Shown piece after piece: positions 38,519 to 46,659 of a stretch of DNA of 64,000 nucleotides. The translations under genes and the position numbers were made by a program. How positions within the stretch are numbered: position 1 is the first letter of the stretch; every line of letters starts with the position of its first letter. This DNA is from Goleter apudmare HA4340-LM2 (GTDB lineage Bacteria; Cyanobacteriota; Cyanobacteriia; Cyanobacteriales; Nostocaceae), in assembly GCA_019359495.1 (NCBI GenBank), contig JAHHHF010000092.1, positions 40,542-104,541 on the forward strand, read 5' to 3'. The notes under the pieces were generated by a model. That model saw nothing but the letters and a program-made list of their open reading frames with translations, did no database searches and was not told where the DNA came from.

Positions 38519-40303
38519 ATGACATTGGTACAGCAACCAGAATTCCAGGAAACTTCGTCAATGCAGCCAATCTGGCGCGTACTGAGAAGCTTGCGCGCTT
38601 ACCGATTGACATCAATAGGAGCCTTAGTCAGTCTGTTGCTGTTGACGGTTGCTAACGCGTTAACTCCCCAACTATTTCGCTGGGGAATTGATCAGGGCAT
38701 TGTCAAGCAAAATTTACAAATCGTATTATATAGTGCTGCCTGGATGGTAGTCGCAGCGATCGCTCGTGGTTTATTTAATTTTGGGCAAAGCTATTTGGCA
38801 GAGGCGGCGTCTCAAGGTGTCGCTTATGACCTGCGTAACCAAATTTTCAGCAAGATTCAAAATCTCAGTTTTAGCTATCATGACCAGTCCCAAACCTCCC
38901 AACTCCTGACCCGTGTTACTAGTGATATTGAGCAGATTCGCACATTTGTAGGTACAAGTTTGATTCAGGTGATCGGTGGCGTGGTCACACTGATGGCGAT
39001 CGCTGTAATTTTGCTGGTGATGAACTGGCAATTGGCACTGATTACACTGACCGTTGTACCGGCGTCAGGATGGTTGATGGCGCGATTTATCCAGAAAAAT
39101 AGTAAACTTTTTCGGCAAATACAAGAACAACTAAGTGACCTAAATGCCGTATTGCAAGAGAACTTATTAGGGATACGGGTAGTGAAAGCTTTTGTGCGGG
39201 AGTCCGCCGAAAAAACCCGTTACACTACCCTGAATGATGGACTCATCAAGGCAAATATGCAGACGATTCACGCCATCCACAACACTTTCCCGTTTATCTT
39301 CTTGCTGAGTAACTTGGTCACATTAGCAGTTTTTGCCTACGGAGGTGCCCAGGTGATTGGTGGTAGGTTCTCTATTGGGGAATTAGTGGCTTTTAACTCC
39401 TACCTACTATTCATACTGCAACCGATTTTGTTGATTGGATTTGCCGCCCCAGCGATCGCCCAAGCAGCAGCTTCAGCAGAACGGGTATACGAAGTTGTCG
39501 ATGCAAAGGTGGAAATTAGCGATCGCCCTGGTGCTATTCCCTTTGAAACCTGCGGTGGTAGAATTACCTTTGAAAATGTTTGCTTTCGCTATCCCGGAGC
39601 CACCACCGAAGCCCTAAAAAATGTCTCCTTTGAAACCAAACCCAAGGAACTGATCGCAGTTATGGGGATGACGGCTTCTGGGAAAAGCACAATTATGAAT
39701 TTAATTCCCCGCTTTTACGATGTCAATCAAGGAGCAGTTCGCATTGATGGACGCGATGTCCGGGATTTCACTCTTAAAAGTCTGCGCTCCCGTCTTGGTA
39801 TAGTATTCCAGGAAACTACACTTTTTTCTGGTTCTATCCGTGAGAATATTATCTATGCCAAACCCAATGCCACTTTAGAAGAAGTGATTACAGTGGCTAA
39901 AACTGCTCAAATTGATGATTTTATTACAAGTCTACCTGATGGCTACGAAACTATTGTTGGTGAACGAGGCGTTGGTTTGTCTGGTGGACAAAAGCAACGG
40001 ATAGCGATCGCCCGCACCCTACTCACCGATTACAGTATTTTGATATTAGATGATAGTACCTCTGCGGTAGACGCTAAAACTGCTGCCGAAATTCAAACCG
40101 CGCTGGATGACCTGATGCGTCAAAAGGCTTGTACAACTTTTGTTGTTGCTCAACGCATCAGCACTATCCGCAATGCCGATCGCATTTTACTGATGGATAA
40201 AGGACGATTAATTGCCCAAGGCACCCATGAAGAATTGATGCAAACCAGCCCTCTCTACGGTGCGATTTTAGAATCTCAGGTGAGCAAAAAAGTTGATAAA
40301 TAA
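38519..40303 (+). CDS. ABC exporter half-transporter (MsbA/HepA-like)
   Basis: Fused permease-ATPase of 594 residues. Six membrane helices span about residues 30-310, followed by the nucleotide-binding domain with Walker A MGMTASGKST near residue 382, Q-loop GIVFQETTLFSG and signature VGLSGGQKQRIAIART. Walker B reads ILILDDSTSAVD: residue 512 is Asp where the catalytic Glu normally sits. This Asp is typical of one subunit of heterodimeric exporters (BmrC-like), so a partner gene may exist elsewhere; none is in the window. Its place in a glycan cluster suggests export of a lipid-linked sugar, but drug or lipid export cannot be excluded. It has no clear promoter because repeats fill its upstream region. 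Confidence 0.93.
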   Translation: MTLVQQPEFQETSSMQPIWRVLRSLRAYRLTSIGALVSLLLLTVANALTPQLFRWGIDQGIVKQNLQIVLYSAAWMVVAAIARGLFNFGQSYLAEAASQGVAYDLRNQIFSKIQNLSFSYHDQSQTSQLLTRVTSDIEQIRTFVGTSLIQVIGGVVTLMAIAVILLVMNWQLALITLTVVPASGWLMARFIQKNSKLFRQIQEQLSDLNAVLQENLLGIRVVKAFVRESAEKTRYTTLNDGLIKANMQTIHAIHNTFPFIFLLSNLVTLAVFAYGGAQVIGGRFSIGELVAFNSYLLFILQPILLIGFAAPAIAQAAASAERVYEVVDAKVEISDRPGAIPFETCGGRITFENVCFRYPGATTEALKNVSFETKPKELIAVMGMTASGKSTIMNLIPRFYDVNQGAVRIDGRDVRDFTLKSLRSRLGIVFQETTLFSGSIRENIIYAKPNATLEEVITVAKTAQIDDFITSLPDGYETIVGERGVGLSGGQKQRIAIARTLLTDYSILILDDSTSAVDAKTAAEIQTALDDLMRQKACTTFVVAQRISTIRNADRILLMDKGRLIAQGTHEELMQTSPLYGAILESQVSKKVDK

Positions 40304-40546
40304 TTAACCGTAGACGAAAAAGCTCTTACTCTATATGCGACACAAACTTTCATCTCACCAGATTTAACTCGTGTGCTTAGAGGATAGGATGTTTTAAAAG
40401 TGGGTTGTAGAACGATAGTTTTAGTTCTTTCGATTTATCCAGAATCAGTGACATAGAACAAGTATTTGCCAAAAAAACTAGGATTTTTGCCGCATGAGGA
40501 AAGCCAAGTAAATCCCCCTGAATCCCCCTTAAAAAGCGAGGCGAGA
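40304..40546. other. Intergenic region after the ABC exporter
   Basis: Most of this stretch shows no gene. A CCCCCTGAATCCCCCTT repeat of a type common in the genus lies at 40512-40530. The ncRNA candidate starts after it, and another 530 bases without a gene follow that candidate up to 41190. In the second part, 40684-40740 holds a GCGTAGGCGTAGCCCGC-like degenerate repeat. Confidence 0.4.
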
Positions 40547-40657
40547 TACAATGGTAGACATAGCGGAAAGTCTGAGCAGAAGCTTCCTCCGCTCAGAACT
40601 TTCCAAGACAACCGAGACCTAGATTTTTCTTAGATATTTTTAGTCTCGGCATTTTTT
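40547..40657 (+). ncRNA. Candidate small structured RNA of about 95 nt
   Basis: A TACAAT box at 40547-40552 could be a -10 element. Some ten bases later comes a strong hairpin: GGAAAGT (40565-40571) pairs with 40598-40604 and CTGAGC (40572-40577) with 40591-40596, with one bulged A. A second stem, CCGAGAC (40612-40618) with 40643-40649, is followed by six T residues (40652-40657), the form of a rho-independent terminator. No coding frame fits. I recognise no named family. A long 3' UTR element or a palindromic repeat is an alternative. Confidence 0.45.
40612..40657 (+). terminator. Rho-independent terminator
   Basis: Stem CCGAGAC/GTCTCGG with a long AT-rich loop, then TTTTTT. It could end the RNA candidate or the ABC exporter transcript 310 bases upstream. 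Confidence 0.65.
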
Positions 40658-41190
40658 GTCAATTTTTTACCAATTCTCATTCGTCGCGTAGGCGTAGCCC
40701 GCACTTCGACAAAGCTCAGTGACCACCGCAGGCATCGCCTTTTTGCATGCCCCGTTCAGCAAATTCATACATAGCAAGCTTTTTGCGCTTTCCTGTCCGT
40801 CGAACTCACGTTGATTTAATTCTCTCTGGGTTAGCCTGTCTGAATCACATGAGTTACCGGGAAAGTCGCATCCGAAAAAGTTTGCAGGCTTTATAAGCAT
40901 ATTTACTTATTGACATTCCATATATATTCTTTATAGTAATATTTACCACATACAATTAAGTAGTCAACTTCCAAATCTCTAAGTATACTTACTTAAAAAT
41001 TACCATTCATTTTCTTTTTTGTGCTTTAGTCTATTCCCGAAATAAAGTAACAATTATTGCCATCAGTTTGTGGATGTGTGTTAACGCAACTACTTCACGT
41101 AACCTAGCATGAAAGCGGAAACCCAAAACTAAAGTTATACTCCAAAGCAAGGTGAAGATAGTAATCCAACCTTTTCAAAAAATTTAGACG

Positions 41191-42231
41191 ATGAATTCAA
41201 CTCATCCCAACGGTAGAGATACTAGTATCATAGATATCTCTGTCATCGTTCCTGTGCACAAAGGCGGGGAAAATTTTTGCATTTGCCTGTCTAAATTATC
41301 ACTATTTTTACAAGAAAATACTGAAATAATTGTTGTCATTGATGGTCATGATAGTGACTCCTGGCAATTAGCCCAAAGTTTTCCTTTTAAAGTAATAAAA
41401 ATTACTGATAATGGTGGCCCAGCACGGGCAAGAAATTTAGGGGCGTCTTTAGCTAAGGGAGAAATCTTATTCTTTATAGATGCTGACGTTACCATTAATC
41501 CTGACACCTTGAATCTAGTTGCACAGACTTTTGCCAATCAACCTGATTTAGTAGCCTTGATTGGTTCTTATGATGATACGCCTGGTGCTACTAACTTTTT
41601 GTCCCAGTACAAAAACCTATTTCACCACTACACCCATCAAAGTGCCTGTGAAGAAGCATCGACATTTTGGGGTGCTTGTGGTGCTATTCGCCGTGAAATT
41701 TTCTTGGCAGTCGGTGGTTTTAATCAAACTTACCGCTATCCTTCTGTTGAAGATATTGAACTAGGTTATCGACTCAAACAACAAGGTTACAGGATTCATC
41801 TGTGTAAAACATTGCAAGTAAAGCACCTCAAGCACTGGAATGTAGTTTCCCTATTGAAGGCAGAAATCTTTTATCGTGCCCTACCGTGGACTGAATTACT
41901 TTGGCAGTATCGTCAGTTTATTAATGATTTAAATCTCAAACAAGAGAGCCGCATCAGTGTGGTATTGATCTACGGAATACTGATTTTTTTGCTGTTAGCT
42001 TGGTGGTGGTGGGGTGGGTTGATGATAGCAGGTGTCTTTAGTTTGGTACTTTTACTATTAAATCTATCACTCTATCGTTTTTTTCATCAGCACCGGGGTT
42101 TGTGGTTTGCTATTTGTACCATTCCCTGGCACTGGTTTTATTTCTTTTATAGTGGATTAGCATTTGCTACTGGCACTATTATTTATCATTTAAAAAGCAA
42201 TTTGAGAACTAAAAAAGCTGCTTTTCCTTAA
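41191..42231 (+). CDS. Membrane-anchored glycosyltransferase family 2
   Basis: A 346-residue GT2 enzyme with two or three membrane helices at the C-terminus (residues about 250-280, 290-310 and 315-335). SVIVPVHKGGENFCICLSKL near residue 18 is the nucleotide-binding start, and LFFIDADVTINP near residue 95 has the DAD site. The segment FGWG-like FWGACGAIRREIFLAVGGFN and EDIELGYRLKQQG are typical of polyisoprenyl-type GT2 enzymes. It sits 33 bases before the FAD oxidoreductase on the same strand, a pairing seen in other bacterial glycan loci. The membrane helices suggest action on a lipid-linked acceptor. Confidence 0.9.
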   Translation: MNSTHPNGRDTSIIDISVIVPVHKGGENFCICLSKLSLFLQENTEIIVVIDGHDSDSWQLAQSFPFKVIKITDNGGPARARNLGASLAKGEILFFIDADVTINPDTLNLVAQTFANQPDLVALIGSYDDTPGATNFLSQYKNLFHHYTHQSACEEASTFWGACGAIRREIFLAVGGFNQTYRYPSVEDIELGYRLKQQGYRIHLCKTLQVKHLKHWNVVSLLKAEIFYRALPWTELLWQYRQFINDLNLKQESRISVVLIYGILIFLLLAWWWWGGLMIAGVFSLVLLLLNLSLYRFFHQHRGLWFAICTIPWHWFYFFYSGLAFATGTIIYHLKSNLRTKKAAFP

Positions 42232-42264
42232 GAATAATGAAAATTATATGGAGTATATATATTC

Positions 42265-43710
42265 ATGACAAATAATCCTGTTGTGATCATCGGTGCTGGA
42301 CCTGCTGGTCTCACAGCTGCGTATGAATTAGCCAAGCAAGGCATCAAACCAATTGTTCTAGAAAAAGCGAATCAAGTAGGTGGAATTTCTCGTACAGAAA
42401 CCTATAAAGGTTATCACTTTGATATTGGTGGACATCGTTTTTTTACCAAAGTGGAAGTTATCAAGCAACTTTGGCAAGAAGTCCTACAAGAAGATTTTAT
42501 CAAAGTTCCCCGTTTATCACGGATATATTACCAAGGGCGCTTTTTTAATTATCCTTTAAATGTATTTGATACTTTATACAATCTAGGCATATTTGAAAGT
42601 AGTTTAATTCTATGGAGTTATTGGCAAGCACAATGGCAACCGCTCGCTGTTGAGGATAATTTTGAACAGTGGGTAATTAATCGTTTTGGTGAACGTCTCT
42701 ACAGAACTTTTTTCAAAACTTATACCGAAAAAGTCTGGGGCATTCCTTGTCACCAAATCCAGGCGGAGTGGGCTGCACAACGTATTAAAGGATTATCTCT
42801 ACAAAGTGCAGTTATCAATGCTATTTTTGGCAGTAATCAAAGTAAAACCTTGATTAAAGAGTTTGACTATCCGGTTTTAGGTCCGGGAATGATGTGGCAG
42901 AGATTTCAAGAAAAGGTAGAAAACCTTGGTGGTGAAGTACATCTAAATACAGGAGTTTTACGTTTAGAACTTCAGGGGCGACGTATCACGAAAATTATTA
43001 CCCAGGATGATGACAAGCTGCGTCAAATTACTGGTGATAATTTTATTTCTAGTATGCCGATTACTACCCTAATCAAACGATTAAATCCATCCCCACCACA
43101 AGCAGTTATTGCCGCAGCCGAGCAGCTAAAATATCGGGATTTTTTAATTGTGGCTTTGATTGTCGATGCTGAACATTTATTTCCTGATAATTGGATTTAT
43201 ATTCATAGTCTAGGGGTGAAGGTAGGACGAATTCAAAACTTTAAAAATTGGAGTCCTGCGATGGTTCCCGACCCTAATAAAACTTGTTTAGGGATGGAGT
43301 ATTTCTGCAATTCAAGTGATGATTTGTGGATGATGTCTGATAATGATTTGATTGATTTAGCTACGCATGAATTGGAAATTTTAAATTTAGCTAAGGGTTA
43401 TAAAGTTGAAGATGGAATTGTGATTCGTCAGCCAAAAGCTTACCCAGTGTATGATCAAAATTATCGACAGCATCTAGCAGTCATACGTAATTTTTTAGAT
43501 ACGATTGAAAATCTGCAAACCACTGGTAGGAATGGGATGCATCGATATAACAATCAAGACCACTCCATGCTGACTGGACTATTAGCAGCGAAAAATGTCT
43601 TGGGTGAAGAACATGATTTATGGGAGGTAAATACTGAACGTTCTTATTATGAGGATTTCTCCACAGAAGCAGCGAACAAAGATAGCGATCAATATCTGGT
43701 TTCAAAGTAG
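42265..43710 (+). CDS. FAD/NAD(P)-dependent oxidoreductase (UDP-galactopyranose mutase or PPOX-like)
   Basis: A 481-residue flavoprotein. The FAD dinucleotide loop VVIIGAGPAGLTAAYEL has its glycines at 10, 12 and 15, and EKANQVGGISRTETYKGYHFDIGGHRFF follows around residue 36. The last part resembles UDP-galactopyranose mutase and protoporphyrinogen-oxidase-like proteins. In a glycan locus, a sugar-modifying flavoenzyme is more likely than a haem enzyme. The ATG at 42265 is spaced 33 bases after the GT2 stop, so the two are co-transcribed. The exact substrate is not given by the sequence. Right after its stop codon begins the rearrangement scar. Confidence 0.85.
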   Translation: MTNNPVVIIGAGPAGLTAAYELAKQGIKPIVLEKANQVGGISRTETYKGYHFDIGGHRFFTKVEVIKQLWQEVLQEDFIKVPRLSRIYYQGRFFNYPLNVFDTLYNLGIFESSLILWSYWQAQWQPLAVEDNFEQWVINRFGERLYRTFFKTYTEKVWGIPCHQIQAEWAAQRIKGLSLQSAVINAIFGSNQSKTLIKEFDYPVLGPGMMWQRFQEKVENLGGEVHLNTGVLRLELQGRRITKIITQDDDKLRQITGDNFISSMPITTLIKRLNPSPPQAVIAAAEQLKYRDFLIVALIVDAEHLFPDNWIYIHSLGVKVGRIQNFKNWSPAMVPDPNKTCLGMEYFCNSSDDLWMMSDNDLIDLATHELEILNLAKGYKVEDGIVIRQPKAYPVYDQNYRQHLAVIRNFLDTIENLQTTGRNGMHRYNNQDHSMLTGLLAAKNVLGEEHDLWEVNTERSYYEDFSTEAANKDSDQYLVSK

Positions 43711-43967
43711 CCATCATCAACTGCGATCGCATCAGTATGAAAAAATTGATAACTACTTCTAGGAATTGAATACTTATGTGGAGGTGTTAAGTGCTTATTA
43801 CGTTTGTAGCTTGACCAGGTTTTAGTGGAACAAATGGGACAGACTGGGCACTAAAGTGCTCATACCCAGTTCAGTGAAGACTGATGTACAGAACGGTTTT
43901 TAGAGATTTATCAGCAGCTAAGTAGTAACTATCAATAACATGAGCATCAAAGAAAAAGCGATCGCCG
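43711..43967 (+). pseudogene. Rearrangement scar: collapsed copy of the 34.2-36.7 kb block
   Basis: Three segments match the block to the left. 43711-43732 equals 34224-34245 (22 of 22 bases). 43737-43778 matches 34371-34412, the leader and ATG of the GT2 gene. 43818-43967 matches 36542-36691, the end of the GT4 gene and the flippase stub, with about ten differences. The two full genes between them are missing. The copy keeps in-frame stops (ACTAAAGTG) and codes for nothing. Confidence 0.85.
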
Positions 43968-44002
43968 ACGTCATTTGGTCTGCTATGCAAAACTGGAAAT
44001 GA
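43940..44002 (+). pseudogene. N-terminal stub of a Wzx-type flippase gene (second copy)
   Basis: ATG at 43940 opens a 20-codon frame, MSIKEKAIADVIWSAMQNWK, then TGA. It resembles the start of the intact flippase at 45045 (MDLKQKTIQGVFWSVIQNWV), so it is the first 20 codons of a related gene. The sequence then passes into the 5' region of the FkbM methyltransferase gene. The matching ten-codon stub at 36664 places the break next to a GCGATCGCC octamer. Confidence 0.7.
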
Positions 44003-44028
44003 AAATCTACATACAAGGTAGTTAAAAA

Positions 44029-44862
44029 ATGAATTTCTTTAATCGACTGCACTATGGCTTGCAAGCCATTCGTAAAAGCAGATTTATGACTATTAACCCT
44101 TTAGCAAGCACTTTGTTCTTCCTAATTCCAGAGCGCTTATCACGTTTGATGAGATTGGTTTGCCACTTCCGTTGGCAAAGGTTTGAATTCTTGGCGCGTC
44201 GGTTGGATTGGGGTCCAGTGGACACGGTACTGCTCGGAGGTGAGTACGATTTCGTTGAGCGGTTGCTCGAAGATTATGATCAACCCACTATTATTGACCT
44301 GGGAGCAAACATTGGTACGTTCTCGTTATTTGTCTTTAGCTGTTCTCCCAGCGCGATTGTCCATTCGGTTGAAGCGAGTGCTTCTGTCTACACAATGCTG
44401 GAACAAAACTGCCGCAAAAATCCTAGCCTGGACTCGCGTACTTATCAAGCAGCAGTCTGGAGCAGTAGTGGTCAATTACAATTCCAGACCAATACACAGG
44501 CAAGCACACAAGGAAAAGTTAGCCAAAACGGTAACGAAGTTGTCAATGCTATCACATTGACACAGTTGTTAAATAATCATGTACAAGGTCGGGTAGATCT
44601 GCTCAAGATGGACATTGAAGGTGCGGAGGAGGAAGTTTTGTGTGCAAGTGAGCCACTGCTGTCACAAGTGGAACAGATAGTTGTGCAAATCCACCCCAAT
44701 TATATTAACCGCGATCGAGTTGAACAGGTGCTGCGACGAACATTCGATTTCCTTTATTGCGTGCCCAATCGCCTTTCTCCTAATCCGTTACTAGTTGCTG
44801 CACGCCGCCCCCAAGGATACCATTTAGAAACGCTTTGGGAGCGAGATAACAAAACTTTTTAA
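44029..44862 (+). CDS. FkbM-family methyltransferase
   Basis: SAM-dependent methyltransferase of 277 residues. PTIIDLGANIGTFSLFVFS near residue 85 is motif I, and the acidic residue after the next strand is in VHSVEASASVY. LLKMDIEGAEEEVLCASE is the FkbM mid-domain signature. The N-terminal 60 residues are basic and may bind the membrane. In glycan clusters these enzymes often O-methylate sugar residues, which would cap or decorate the chain. The gene starts just past the rearrangement scar, so its promoter may be new or inherited from the duplicated block. Confidence 0.88.
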   Translation: MNFFNRLHYGLQAIRKSRFMTINPLASTLFFLIPERLSRLMRLVCHFRWQRFEFLARRLDWGPVDTVLLGGEYDFVERLLEDYDQPTIIDLGANIGTFSLFVFSCSPSAIVHSVEASASVYTMLEQNCRKNPSLDSRTYQAAVWSSSGQLQFQTNTQASTQGKVSQNGNEVVNAITLTQLLNNHVQGRVDLLKMDIEGAEEEVLCASEPLLSQVEQIVVQIHPNYINRDRVEQVLRRTFDFLYCVPNRLSPNPLLVAARRPQGYHLETLWERDNKTF

Positions 44863-45044
44863 AGATTGTTTTTGAAAAAAAATACCATTTCCCTTTCCTC
44901 TATTGATGAAACAAATTTTCTGAATTTTAACTATGAGCAAACTAGATTATCTTATGCGATATTGGGATAATTTTACCAACTAAATCAGGAATTACGATGT
45001 CAGTAACGATGATTAGTAATTTGCATTAATAACTGAGAAACGAC

Positions 45045-46508
45045 ATGGATCTCAAACAAAAAACTATCCAGGGGGTGTTTTGGTCAGTCATTCAAAATTG
45101 GGTAAGTCAGGCGGGTTCACTATTGGTTTTTTTGGTCTTGGCTCGATTACTGGAACCAAAAGATTTCGGTTTAATTGCTCTTGCCAATATTTTTATTACT
45201 TTTATGCATATCTTTCTGGATCAAGGGCTTTCCCAAGCTTTGATTCAACGAGAGAAATTAGAACCAGCACACATAGATACTGCTTTTTGGATTCAACTGG
45301 GCTTAGGAATTTTACTCACAGGTTTAAGTTTTATAAGTGCTGGTTGGATAGCTAATTTTTTTCACGAACCAAAACTGGTGCTAGTTTTACAATGCCTATC
45401 TATTATCTTTTTTATTGATGCTTTTAAACAGGTGCAAATTGCCATACTCAAACGCAAATTTGCCTTCCAAATCATGGCGACTCGTGTCTTAGCAGGCATT
45501 CTAGTTGGTGGTATTGTGGGTGTAGTGATGGGGTTAGCTGGTTTTGGTGTGTGGAGCCTTGTCAGCCAGCAATTAGTTTTTGAGTTTGTGGGTGTAATTG
45601 TGTTGTGGAGTGCAAGTGATTGGCGTCCGAGATGGCAATTTTCTGTGATTCATGCCCAAGAATTATTTAATTACGGAATTCATATTTTTATTTACCAATT
45701 TGTTAAGTTTTTGAACCAGAGAACTGATAGTTTATTGATTGGTTATTTTTTGGGAGAAGTAGCACTGGGATATTATGCGATCGCCAATCGGATTTTACAA
45801 GTCATGACCCAGTTACTAGCAACTACAACTAACCAAGTTATCCTATCTACTTTTTGTCGTCTGCAAGCAGAACTTTCACACTTGCGCCAAGCATTTTATC
45901 AAGCCACGCAATTCACTAGTTTGATTGCTTTTCCTACTTTCATAGGTATGATAGTGCTGACACCAGAGTTGGTAACTTTGTTATTTGGTCAAAAATGGAT
46001 ACCTGCGATTCCAATCATCCGCATTCTCGCCTTGGCTGGAATGCTGAACTCGGTTTCATCTTTTCAGCAATCTGTGTTTATGGCGATGGGTAAGCCATCC
46101 TGGAGCCTGCGACTGGGGATATTGAATACTGCTCTCAATGTACTTTTTTGTATGTTAGCAGTCCAATGGGGACTATTAGCAGTGGCGATCGCCTATGTAT
46201 TTAGCGATTACTTGGTTTTTCCTGTTGGTCAGTGGGCTGTGAGTAAATTAATTAAAACTCCATGTTTGACTTATTTGCAACAATTCATTACACCTGCATT
46301 CTCGACATTAGTAATGACAATTGTTATATTAGCGGTCAAATATTTTTGCCGAGATTCGGTAAATTATCAGGGAGTATTAATTATTTGTACCTTGATTGGT
46401 GCTGTCACCTATGGCTTAGTTTTGCGATGGTCTGCACCAAAACTATTTCAGCATTTATGGGAGATTTTATTTTTATTTGCTTCTCGTTTTCAAGGAGAAA
46501 AAGTATGA
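45045..46508 (+). CDS. Wzx-type lipid-linked oligosaccharide flippase (MOP superfamily)
   Basis: A 487-residue integral membrane protein with about 12-14 hydrophobic helices. The start MDLKQKTIQGVFWSVIQNWVSQ and LARLLEPKDFGLIALANIF are typical of the polysaccharide transport (RfbX/Wzx) branch. It would move a lipid-linked repeat unit to the outer leaflet. Two truncated relatives of its N-terminus lie upstream (36664 and 43940). A GT4 gene follows 151 bases later. There is no Wzy in the window, unless the GT87-like protein serves, which I doubt. The start is ATG at 45045. Confidence 0.9.
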   Translation: MDLKQKTIQGVFWSVIQNWVSQAGSLLVFLVLARLLEPKDFGLIALANIFITFMHIFLDQGLSQALIQREKLEPAHIDTAFWIQLGLGILLTGLSFISAGWIANFFHEPKLVLVLQCLSIIFFIDAFKQVQIAILKRKFAFQIMATRVLAGILVGGIVGVVMGLAGFGVWSLVSQQLVFEFVGVIVLWSASDWRPRWQFSVIHAQELFNYGIHIFIYQFVKFLNQRTDSLLIGYFLGEVALGYYAIANRILQVMTQLLATTTNQVILSTFCRLQAELSHLRQAFYQATQFTSLIAFPTFIGMIVLTPELVTLLFGQKWIPAIPIIRILALAGMLNSVSSFQQSVFMAMGKPSWSLRLGILNTALNVLFCMLAVQWGLLAVAIAYVFSDYLVFPVGQWAVSKLIKTPCLTYLQQFITPAFSTLVMTIVILAVKYFCRDSVNYQGVLIICTLIGAVTYGLVLRWSAPKLFQHLWEILFLFASRFQGEKV

Positions 46509-46659
46509 ATTTTAGTCAACATTACAGGATTTAAGACCAACCCTCCCAACCTCCCCTTACTAACCAGGATTTCTCACAAAAGTGTGGGAGGTGTGGACAG
46601 CACAAGCAATGGAAAAATGTCCAAGTATTTATGCATAGTTACTTATAAAAAGCCGTCCG

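Noticed and set aside
40379..40480. Transposase remnant near GTGGGTTGTAGAACG
   Set aside because: The translation gives no catalytic motif and no inverted ends could be matched.
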